A DNA stretch of 64,000 bases from positions 124,001-188,000 of the forward strand of contig JADLFW010000019.1 in NCBI GenBank assembly GCA_020849615.1, read 5' to 3'. Source of the DNA: Phycisphaerales bacterium. Its GTDB lineage: Bacteria > Planctomycetota > Phycisphaerae > Phycisphaerales > UBA1924. The notes below the pieces were generated by a model, which saw only the letters and a list, made by a program, of their open reading frames with translations, was not told the origin of the DNA and did not search any database. The position numbers and the translations under genes are program-made. Below are positions 16,507 through 23,575 of the stretch, piece by piece; position 1 is the first letter of the stretch; every line of letters starts with the position of its first letter.

Positions 16507-17781
16507 TCAAACCACAGAGTTGGGTTGGGGGTCGATGGCGGGCGCGCCGGGGCCGATGGGGAGGCGTTCGACGATCTCGAGGCCGAAGGCCTCGATGCCG
16601 GGGAGGGTGGTGGCGTGGTTGGTGAGAAGGCGGAGGCGTGAGAGGCCCAGGGCGCGGAGGATCTGGCAGCCGACGCCGAACTCGCGCATGGCCTTGGGCA
16701 GGCCCGGCGCGCCTTCGGGGTGGGTGAGCTCGGGGTCATCGGACCCTTGGACGGGTCGGGGGCGGCGGATGCTCTGGAGCCGGGCCTCGAGGTCGAGGGG
16801 TGCAACGGCGTCGAGGGCGGCTTCGCCGCGGCCATCGGCGCCCTGGGTGCGGAGGTAGACGATGGCGCCGCGGCCCGCGCGCTGGATGGCGGCCATGGAG
16901 GCGCGGAGGACATCGCCGGTCGGGCCGTGGGAAGAGGATTCGAGGTCGCCGAAGACATCACCGAGGAGGTGTCGGCGGTGCATGCGGACGAGGGTGGGCT
17001 CGGTGATGTCGGGGATGTTGCCGGAGGGATCGGGGACACCCAGGCCGCCGGTGGTGAGGACCAGGTGGGGGAGGGGGTCGACGAGGCTCTCGAACATCAT
17101 GGCGTGGAAGTCGCCCAGGCCCGTCTTCATGATGCGGCCCGCGGGCGGGTCCATGCGGCGGATGAGGCTCTCGCGGGAAAGGCGGTGCTCGATGATCTGG
17201 GCGACGGAGGCCATCTTGAGGCCGTGGGCCCGGGCGAGGGGGATGAGGTCGGGGACACGGGCCATCTCGCCATCATCGCGCATGATCTCGATGATGACGG
17301 CGGCGGGGTAGAGGCCGGCGAGTCGGCAGAGGTCGACGGAGCCTTCGGTCTGGCCCGTGCGGACGAGGACCCCGCCATCGCGGGAGCGGAGGGGGTTGAT
17401 GTGGCCCGGGCGGACGAAGTCGCCGGGCCCGGAGGCCGGGTCGATCGCCATGCGGATGCAACGGGCGCGTTCCTTGGCGGAGACGCCGGTGGTGAAGCCG
17501 TGGCGGGGGTGGCCATCGATGGAGATGGTGAAGGCGGTGCCGCGGGCGGTGGTGTTGACGGCGGCCTGGGGGTGGAGGTCGAGGCGGTCGCAGTCGGCCT
17601 CGGTGAGGGAGAGGCACATGTAACCGCGGGCCACCGAGAGCATGAAGGTGATGGCCTCGGGGGTGATGAACTGGGCGGGGAGGACGAGGTCACCCTCGTT
17701 CTCGCGGTGCTCATCATCGGTGAGGATGACCATCTTGCCGGCCCGGAGGTCATCGAGGATGTCGGGGATGGGTGAGAACAC
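16507..17781 (-). CDS. RibBA-like protein: DHBP synthase domain plus degenerate GTP cyclohydrolase II domain
   Basis: 424 residues from ATG 17781. Residues 1-205 match 3,4-dihydroxy-2-butanone-4-phosphate synthase (DDEHRENEGD, HGFTTGVSAKERA, RPGHINPLRSRDGGVL, IEIMRDDGEMAR). The metal-binding His of GGHTEA (His153 in E. coli RibB) is Gln here (TGQTEG). Residues ~210-424 match GTP cyclohydrolase II in order, but its three zinc Cys are lost: RMHRRHLLGDVFGDLESSS stands where a Cys pair and CDC are expected, and YLRQEGRGIG has become YLRTQGADGRG. The second half therefore probably does not open GTP, and the first may be impaired or changed. It resembles the RibBX type in layout. No rib operon or FMN riboswitch is seen. 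A second, complete RibBA elsewhere is likely. Confidence 0.85.
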   Translation of the reverse strand: MFSPIPDILDDLRAGKMVILTDDEHRENEGDLVLPAQFITPEAITFMLSVARGYMCLSLTEADCDRLDLHPQAAVNTTARGTAFTISIDGHPRHGFTTGVSAKERARCIRMAIDPASGPGDFVRPGHINPLRSRDGGVLVRTGQTEGSVDLCRLAGLYPAAVIIEIMRDDGEMARVPDLIPLARAHGLKMASVAQIIEHRLSRESLIRRMDPPAGRIMKTGLGDFHAMMFESLVDPLPHLVLTTGGLGVPDPSGNIPDITEPTLVRMHRRHLLGDVFGDLESSSHGPTGDVLRASMAAIQRAGRGAIVYLRTQGADGRGEAALDAVAPLDLEARLQSIRRPRPVQGSDDPELTHPEGAPGLPKAMREFGVGCQILRALGLSRLRLLTNHATTLPGIEAFGLEIVERLPIGPGAPAIDPQPNSVV

Positions 17782-17828
17782 GGTGGGGATGGTAGGGAAG
17801 GCGGGGAGTTGGGAGATAGCTTGTGCGA

Positions 17829-17970
17829 GTCGTCCGCCCTCCGGGCGGGGGTGAAGAGTGGAAGAGATGGAGGGAGGCCCGGCTTCCAGGGGCTGAAGCC
17901 CCTGGCAACGATCGTGCGCCCTGGCGGGCGAAGAGCACTGACCTGCCTCGAAGACTTGGCAGGTCAGTGG
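17829..17970 (+). repeat. Dispersed multi-hairpin element, copy B
   Basis: Same order of four hairpins as at 774-916. Here the last one is perfect: CTGACCTGCC and GGCAGGTCAG, ten paired bases around tcgaagactt. It fills most of the gap between the RibBA-like gene and the small zinc-ribbon gene at 18033. Confidence 0.9.
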
Positions 17971-18032
17971 TGAGGAGAGACTCGGAGCCGGGGAGGCGGT
18001 GAGTTGAGGCGGGGAGGCAGTAAGCTGAGGAT

Positions 18033-18452
18033 GTGAGGCGATCGAGTAAACGGCCCCGAGAGTCGCTGACAGTTCCGGACTGGCAGACGTTGAGCCGCCG
18101 CTCGTACCGGATTCGGATACGGATGATCCGTGAGGTCGGCGCCGGCGCGGGATACGCGTGGCGCTGCGTGCTGAGCGTCGTGGCGCTGACCGGGCTGTGT
18201 TGGATGATTGCCTGGCTGTCCGACACCACTCGCTGGACGTCGCCCATCATCGTATTCGGCGGTCTTGGGATGATCGAGTACTGGCGCATCGCAACGTTTG
18301 AGCGCGTTCGCAACATGCTGCAGGCGCGGGGGTGGACGCATTACCGATTTCGCAAGTGCTGGAAGTGCGGGTACGAGGTGGGTGGCCCGCGCGTGGAGGC
18401 GTGCCCGGAGTGCGGGGAGCTGAGGTACCTGCGGCTGGGTGACAGCGATTGA
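18033..18452 (+). CDS. Small membrane protein with C-terminal zinc ribbon
   Basis: 139 residues from GTG 18033. A basic N-terminus (about 11 Arg/Lys in the first 35 residues) leads to two membrane segments (~43-62 and ~70-84). A cytoplasmic stretch and a zinc ribbon CWKC ... CPEC near the end follow. It belongs to the same broad type as the genes at 4367, 5208, 39781, 46153 and 56244 but has no long middle domain. It sits as an island between two copies of the multi-hairpin element. This raises the question whether gene and repeats moved together, which is an inference. Its codons are less biased than those of neighbouring genes. Function unknown. Confidence 0.72.
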   Translation: MRRSSKRPRESLTVPDWQTLSRRSYRIRIRMIREVGAGAGYAWRCVLSVVALTGLCWMIAWLSDTTRWTSPIIVFGGLGMIEYWRIATFERVRNMLQARGWTHYRFRKCWKCGYEVGGPRVEACPECGELRYLRLGDSD

Positions 18453-18453
18453 G

Positions 18454-18602
18454 ATTCGTCCGCCCTCCGGGCGGGGGGTGAAGAGCGCGAGAGATGGAAG
18501 GGAGGCCCGGCTTCCAGGGGCTGAAGCCCCTGGCAACGATCGTGCGCCCTGGCGGGCGAAAAGCACTGACCTGCCTCGAAGACTTGGCAGGTCAGTGGCA
18601 CG
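18454..18602 (+). repeat. Dispersed multi-hairpin element, copy C
   Basis: Nearly identical to copy B and in the same orientation, with all four hairpins intact, including the 10-bp stem around tcgaagactt. It lies directly after the stop codon of the gene at 18033. Confidence 0.9.
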
Positions 18603-18645
18603 AAGAACTCACCGAATGGTGTGCCCCCCATTGGCAGCAAGCGGC

Positions 18646-18801
18646 AGGTGGCACATGCGATCACTCGCTGGCGGCACATGCAATCCTCGCCGGTGGCACG
18701 CGATCACTCGTTGGTGGCACATGCAATCGCTCGCTGGTGGCACAAGCGATCACTCGTTGGTGGCACACGGGATTACTTACCGGTGGCACAAGCGATCACT
18801 T
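18646..18801 (+). repeat. Array of ~22-bp GGTGGCACatgcgatcactcg units
   Basis: Seven imperfect units of 21-23 bp each begin GGTGGCAC or GGCGGCAC and continue with a variant of atgcgatcactcgct. The array touches the stop codon of the phosphatase gene on the minus strand (stop near 18796-18798). The unit head GGTGGCAC also closes the multi-hairpin element and the hairpins at 46092 and 55089. Confidence 0.82.
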
Positions 18802-20086
18802 GCAGCGGAGGGCGATGAGGGTCTGGTCATCGGCGGGAGGCGAGTTGGAGGAGAAGTCGGCGACGGCGGCGCGGATGCGGTCGAGGACCGGGCCGACGGG
18901 GGCGGGCCCGGCGTCGAGGAGGACGCGGTCGAGACGGCCCGTGCCGAAGAGTTCGACGTGGCCATTCTCGCGCGGGGCCATGGCCTCGGTGATGCCATCG
19001 GTGTAGAGCAGGAGCAGGTCGCTGCGCTCCAGGTTGACGCTGGACTGGGTGTAGGTCTGCTCGGCGAGGATGCCCAGGGGGATGGCGCCGCCATCATCGA
19101 GGGAGAGGACGCGGCCCGCGCGGGCGAGGCGCGGGGGGGTTGTGGCCCGCGGAGGAGTAGGTGAGGGTGCGCTCGCGGGGGTCGAGGACGGCGTAGAAGG
19201 CGGTGACGAAGGTGCCGTGGTGGGTGTAGGAGCGGGCGAGCTGTGAGTTGAGGTAGGTGAGGAGGGCGGAGGGCGGGGTGTGTGTGCCGGGCTGGCTGTG
19301 GGCGATGGCGTGGGTGATGGCCATGAGGACGGCGGCGGGGGTGCCGTGGCCCGAGACATCGGCGATGAACAGGCCCCAGCGCCCGCCGTCGAGCGGGAAG
19401 AAGTCGTAGTAGTCGCCGCCCGCGCGGGCGCTGGTGCGGTAGAAGGCGGCGACATCGACGCCGGGGATGTCGGGGAGCTGGGCGGGGAGGAGGGAGCGCT
19501 GGATTTCGCCGACGGTCTGGAGTTCGCGGTCGAGGGTGGCGAGGGCGGAGGCGAGCTGGTTGCGGAGGACGAGGTTCTGGGTGCCGCGGCCGAAGAGGCC
19601 CGCCTGCCAGTGGAGCATGGGGACGGCGGCGTGGTCGAGCTCAGCGCCGGGGGGGAGGAGCATGATGGTGATGTTGAGGCCCTGGCCGCCGTCGTACTGC
19701 GGGAGCGCGATGAGGGAGGCGAAGCCGTCGAGGTAGAAGCGGCCAGGATCGTCGGCCTTCAGGCGGGCGGGGAGGTCATCGATGATGACGGGGGCGTTGG
19801 CGTAGGCGATCTCGCCGAGGAGGCCGCCGGTAAGGCGGGGGAGGCGGTCGCGCTGGGTCCAGGGGTTGAAGTGCTCGGTGAAGCGGGATGAGCGGGTGAT
19901 GAGGTAGGCGGGGGGCTCGACGCCGCGGCGGGAGAGGGCGACGTAATCCCCGATGGGCAGGAGTTCGCCGATGCCATCCCAGTAGACATCGACGAGTTCC
20001 TCGGGGTCGGAGATCCCGGAGATCGCCTTCATGGTGCGATCGATGATCGCGAGTTCTTCCTGCCACGGGCGGCGGCGGATGAGCAT
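18796..20086 (-). pseudogene. SpoIIE/PP2C-type serine phosphatase, frameshifted in a 7-C run
   Basis: Read from ATG 20086. A GAF-like sensor region (~residues 20-165, EELVDVYWDGIGELLPIGDY) and a coiled-coil linker (LRNQLASALATLDRELQTVGEIQRSLLP split over ~175-205) lead into the PP2C/SpoIIE catalytic fold (ARAGGDYYDFF, FIADVSGHGTPAA, TYSSAGHNPP). At 19133-19139 the plus strand has seven G. Reading seven C on the coding strand throws the frame into a dead end, while six would continue HNPPRLARAGRV and then YTDGITEA and the true C-terminus ending at 18796. Both halves are otherwise well preserved, so this is a very recent mutation, a phase-variable tract or an assembly error. The intact enzyme would dephosphorylate anti-sigma-antagonist or similar partners. 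Confidence 0.85.
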
Positions 20087-20388
20087 CGGCGGGATGGTAC
20101 GCCGGGCCCGGCGTGAGCTGCGGGGGCGGGAACTGAGCGGAACGCGTGAATCGCGGCCCGGCGGTGTTAGATCGGCGGGGATGAGCGGCATTACAGGTGG
20201 CGGGGCGGATCGCGAAAGAGGCGACCGGCCCGGCATCCTGAACTCTCCTCTCTCCTCCTCGCCGACGGGATGGCTCCCGTGCGGCGGGTTTTATTCCGGG
20301 TCGGGGGCGTGGCCCCCACGTTGACAAGCAATCAGTCGCCATCGTTGTTGCGATGGCTGGTGAGGTCTTCCAATCAGGAGATTCGGTC
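20087..20388. other. Intergenic region with palindromes and a possible promoter
   Basis: About 300 bp without a gene. It holds ACGGG-atggct-CCCGT followed within ~10 bases by TTTT (about 20265-20295), which could end transcripts, and GGGGGC-gtg-GCCCCC just before TTGACA at about 20320. The TTGACA is a candidate -35 for the secreted protein at 20389, but no convincing -10 is present. Confidence 0.4.
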
Positions 20389-21108
20389 ATGGCACGCATC
20401 GGCATCATGGGTTCGGCGGCTCTCGTAATGGTCATCGCGGCGGGCGGGGGTTCGGCGGGCGCTCAGATCGTCAACGGCAGTTTCGAGACGGGCGTTGCGT
20501 ATGGGTCGGGGCTGAGCATCTTCTCTCCCGGGACGCCGGCGCCGTGGGTGGCGACGAGCTTCACGCCCGACCTGTACGACAACACGGGCGCGGATGGATG
20601 GGGGATCGGCGGGATCCCGCAGTACGACAACATGTTCAAGGGCATGGCGGCGTGCCAGGGTCACCGGTTCATCGGGTTCGCGGCGAGCACGGCGTTCGGC
20701 GGGATCAACGAGGCGTTCGAGCAGACGACGGCGCCGCTGATCCCGGGGCAGCAGTACCTGCTCTCGGCGTGCCTGGCGGCGGACGACCTGGGCAAGGCGG
20801 TCCCGTACGGCGGCCCGTACGCGGGGCGTGGCGAGGTGAGCGTGCTGCTGGATGGCAACTTCATCGGGACGCTGACGCAGAACACGGCGTCGCTGACGTG
20901 GGAGTCGCGGTCGTTCACGTTCATCGCGCCGCCATCGTCGACGGCGGTGTTCGAGTTCATTGCGCAGCTGGATCCGAGCGGGCCGGGCGGCCCGGCCTCG
21001 AGCTATATCGGGATGGACGACATCGCGTGCACGGCGGTGCCGGGCCCGGGAGCGCTGGCGTTGCTGGGTGTAGCGGGGTTTGTGACGTCACGGCGGCGGG
21101 TGCGGTGA
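20389..21108 (+). CDS. Exported PEP-CTERM-type protein (DUF642-like layout)
   Basis: 239 residues from ATG 20389, with AGGAG about nine bases upstream. A signal peptide of ~26 residues ends GAQ. The mature part starts IVNGSFETG, the opening typical of galactose-binding-like or DUF642 jelly-roll domains, and continues with long beta strands to ~215. The C-terminus is VPGPGALALLGVAGF followed by an Arg cluster, the PEP-CTERM-like sorting tail in its planctomycete form. It is likely exported and anchored or released by an exosortase-type system that is not in this window. No catalytic residues are recognised. Confidence 0.85.
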   Translation: MARIGIMGSAALVMVIAAGGGSAGAQIVNGSFETGVAYGSGLSIFSPGTPAPWVATSFTPDLYDNTGADGWGIGGIPQYDNMFKGMAACQGHRFIGFAASTAFGGINEAFEQTTAPLIPGQQYLLSACLAADDLGKAVPYGGPYAGRGEVSVLLDGNFIGTLTQNTASLTWESRSFTFIAPPSSTAVFEFIAQLDPSGPGGPASSYIGMDDIACTAVPGPGALALLGVAGFVTSRRRVR

Positions 21109-21251
21109 GCCGGCCCGGTGATTGCACCGAGGAACCTGTTCGTTAAGCACGTAATTGAGCTGCTCGAGAGGGGCCGGGCCCGGCGCGGACGTAACATTCG
21201 GCCGGAGCCGGGGGGCGTGTGGCCTCATCGGCCCTCTCGAGGAGCTACGTG

Positions 21252-21890
21252 ATGAGACAAGTTGTTTCGGGCGTGTTGGCGGCTGCGCTCTTGGCGTGCG
21301 GCGCGCAGGCTGACATTGTGACGGTCACGGCGGAAGGCGTGGTGGTGTTCAACGGCGTGACATCGGGGGCGTTGTCGGCGGTGCGCGCGGGCCACACGGC
21401 GACGATGTCGTTCCAGGTGGATTCGGGTGTGTTCCTGGATGGCATCCCGGGCGACACGCGCGGGTACGAGATCATCCAGCCCAGCTTCGCGATGGCGTTC
21501 AGCACGCCGGTCTCGGTGGGGCTGCTGGACCCGTTCCCGGCGGGCGAGAAGGCGTACTTCACGCTGGTGGAGGGCTTCCCGGTCTCCGACGGGTTCTTTG
21601 TCTCCACGAGCCCGACTTCGCCGGGCGGCGTGCCGCTGGCGCAGACGCCGCTGCAGGCGAACCTGGACATCGGGTACGTGGGGACGACGCTGAGCTCGCT
21701 GGACATCCTGGATGCGGCGGGCGTCTACGACTTCGGGGGGCTGACGAGGTTCAGCTTCACGCTGTGGCAGGTCTTCCCCGACAACGTGCGGATGGAGATG
21801 GAGTTCAGCAGGATGACGATCACACCGGCGCCGGGGGCGATGGCCCTGCTTGGTGTGGCGGGCCTGATGGCGCAGCGGCGCCGCCGCTGA
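21252..21890 (+). CDS. Exported PEP-CTERM-type protein 2
   Basis: 212 residues from ATG 21252, with GGAG about nine bases upstream. Signal peptide ~1-22 (LAAALLACGAQA). The mature domain is beta-rich (DIVTVTAEGVVVFNGV, ATMSFQVDSGVFLDGIPG) and similar in feel to other short planctomycete PEP-CTERM proteins. The C-terminus TPAPGAMALLGVAGLMAQ followed by Arg residues is the sorting tail and is very close to that of the gene before it. The two genes are separated by ~143 bp and may be regulated separately. Role unknown. A good terminator follows at 21918. Confidence 0.83.
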   Translation: MRQVVSGVLAAALLACGAQADIVTVTAEGVVVFNGVTSGALSAVRAGHTATMSFQVDSGVFLDGIPGDTRGYEIIQPSFAMAFSTPVSVGLLDPFPAGEKAYFTLVEGFPVSDGFFVSTSPTSPGGVPLAQTPLQANLDIGYVGTTLSSLDILDAAGVYDFGGLTRFSFTLWQVFPDNVRMEMEFSRMTITPAPGAMALLGVAGLMAQRRRR

Positions 21891-21917
21891 GCCTGAGGCT
21901 GGTGGGGAGAACATCGA

Positions 21918-21944
21918 CGCCCGCGCCCGCGCGCGGGCGTTTTT
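21918..21944 (+). terminator. Strong Rho-independent terminator
   Basis: CGCCCGCGC (21918-21926) pairs perfectly with GCGCGGGCG (21931-21939), with a four-base loop and five T residues (21940-21944). It ends the PEP-CTERM gene at 21890 and separates it from atpG. Confidence 0.88.
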
Positions 21945-22074
21945 CTGCGCCGGGGGAAGGGGTTGGCCCGGCGGGCGGCGGCAAGGGATCATCCGAACAA
22001 AGGCCGATTTTCGCGGCGTTGGTGGGCGGGGACAGGGTGACGGGCGCGGCGGGCGGTCTACACTTCCGCCCCTT

Positions 22075-22977
22075 ATGGCCAAGACCCGAGAGATCAAGAA
22101 GCGCATCAAGGCCGTCGGCAACATCCGCCGCATCACCAAGACGATGCAGATGATCGCCACGGCGAAGTTCTCGGCGGCGCAGGGGCGGGTGATCGCCTCG
22201 AAGCCGTACACGGAGACGATCTTCGAGCTGGTGACGGACCTGGCGGCGTCGCTGGAGGATGTGTCGCACCCGCTGCTGTCGGGGCCGGGGGACAAGGGAG
22301 CCGCGGCGCCGGAGCTGACGCTGGTGCTGACATCGGACCGGGGGCTGTGCGGCCCGTACAACGGGGCGGTGCTGCGGACGGCGATGCAGCTGTTCCGGTC
22401 GACGCCCTCGGCGAAGGCGGGGCAGATCGAGCTGGTGGGGAAGAAGGGCGCGGGGGCGCTGAAGTTCAACAGGATCCCGGTCGCCAAGCACCACACGCAG
22501 TTCGGCGACAAGCCGGCGTACGAGGCGGTGGAGGCGCTGGCGCAGGACTACATCGAGCGGTTCATCAAGGGCGAGATCAAGCTGGTGCGGGTGGTGTACA
22601 CCAGGTTCCTGTCGGCGGGCCGGCAGGCGCCGACGGTGCTGCAGCTGCTGCCGTTCGAGGCGCCGACGGCGTCCAAGGCCGGGCCATCGGCCAAAGCGGA
22701 GAAGTCGGGCGGTGTGAACCAGGTGTACGAGTTCAGCCCGGACGCGGCATCGCTGCTGGGCGACCTGCTGCCGGCGGCGATCAAGGCGGTGCTGTTCCAG
22801 GTGTTCCAGGATGCGGTGGTGTCGGAGCACGTGGCCCGGATGATCGCGATGAAAGCCGCGACGGACAACGCCGGGAAGATGAGCAAGCGGCTGACGCGGA
22901 CGTACAACCGGGCCCGGCAGGCGCAGATCACGACCGAGCTGACGGAGATCATCTCGGGGGCGGCGGCGCTGGAGTAG
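22075..22977 (+). CDS. atpG: ATP synthase gamma subunit (stand-alone gene)
   Basis: 300 residues from ATG 22075. The N-terminal helix IKKRIKAVGNIRRITKTMQMIATAK and the C-terminal helix NRARQAQITTELTEIISGAAALE are the conserved coiled coil that turns inside the alpha3beta3 head. The TSDRGLCGPYN loop is typical too. Gamma couples proton flow through FO to ATP synthesis in F1. Its usual neighbours atpA, atpD, atpH and atpC are all absent; a terminator precedes it and an opposing gene follows. This is either the only gamma gene in a scattered operon or a paralogue for an N-ATPase-like complex. Residues ~200-215 (ASKAGPSAKAEKSGG) are an extra flexible insert. Confidence 0.93.
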   Translation: MAKTREIKKRIKAVGNIRRITKTMQMIATAKFSAAQGRVIASKPYTETIFELVTDLAASLEDVSHPLLSGPGDKGAAAPELTLVLTSDRGLCGPYNGAVLRTAMQLFRSTPSAKAGQIELVGKKGAGALKFNRIPVAKHHTQFGDKPAYEAVEALAQDYIERFIKGEIKLVRVVYTRFLSAGRQAPTVLQLLPFEAPTASKAGPSAKAEKSGGVNQVYEFSPDAASLLGDLLPAAIKAVLFQVFQDAVVSEHVARMIAMKAATDNAGKMSKRLTRTYNRARQAQITTELTEIISGAAALE

Positions 22978-23044
22978 GCGGAAGCATCAGAGCTGTGGCG
23001 GGGTGCGGGGGCGATGAGGGTCTTCGCCGCTGTGATCGCGCCCG

Positions 23045-23539
23045 CTAGATCAGGTCGAGCCACATGAACACCGCCACGGTTGCGGAGAGGACCGCGTATC
23101 CGGCGATGTTCGCGGCCGACACATACTTCAGTGGCGATCGCAGGGAAATTCTGCGGTAGATCACTCTGAAGCCCGCGTACTCGATCGCCGTGCTGACGAT
23201 GCAGGCCACCACCAGGCCGAGGATGGCGAGGCGCCCCCACTGCGGCCCGGGCTCGATGATGGACAGGTTGCGCTTTTCGTCGATGAGCCGCGGCACGAGG
23301 CCGGTCGGAAGCATCTCTGAGATGACGAGCCCGGCGATCCACGAGCAGATGTTGAGCACCAGCATGATCGCGAGCAGCCGGCCTGCCGACACGCTGCCGC
23401 GCCAAACCCGCATATAGACGAGGTACTCAGTGGCGAGCGCGAGCACGGTCGCAAGCGGGACGAACCACGTCGACACATAGACTGCGGACGGCGCCGGAAA
23501 AATGATGTTTGCCAGCGTGTACATGGCCGGATCATACAT
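23045..23539 (-). CDS. Four-helix membrane protein of unknown function
   Basis: 164 residues from ATG 23539; ATG 23524 would give a 5-residue shorter form. Four hydrophobic segments are visible (~18-35, ~48-70, ~100-118 and ~142-162), separated by short charged loops (RLIDEKRNLSIIEPGPQWGR). No motif is recognised. Base composition is milder than in its neighbours, and the gene lies opposite both atpG (67 bp from its stop) and the Hsp70 gene (37 bp). Planctomycetes have many such small orphan membrane proteins. I cannot assign a role. Confidence 0.7.
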   Translation of the reverse strand: MYDPAMYTLANIIFPAPSAVYVSTWFVPLATVLALATEYLVYMRVWRGSVSAGRLLAIMLVLNICSWIAGLVISEMLPTGLVPRLIDEKRNLSIIEPGPQWGRLAILGLVVACIVSTAIEYAGFRVIYRRISLRSPLKYVSAANIAGYAVLSATVAVFMWLDLI

Positions 23540-23575
23540 CCGGCCTCCGCGGCCGCAGCTTCCATACCCTCCCAC

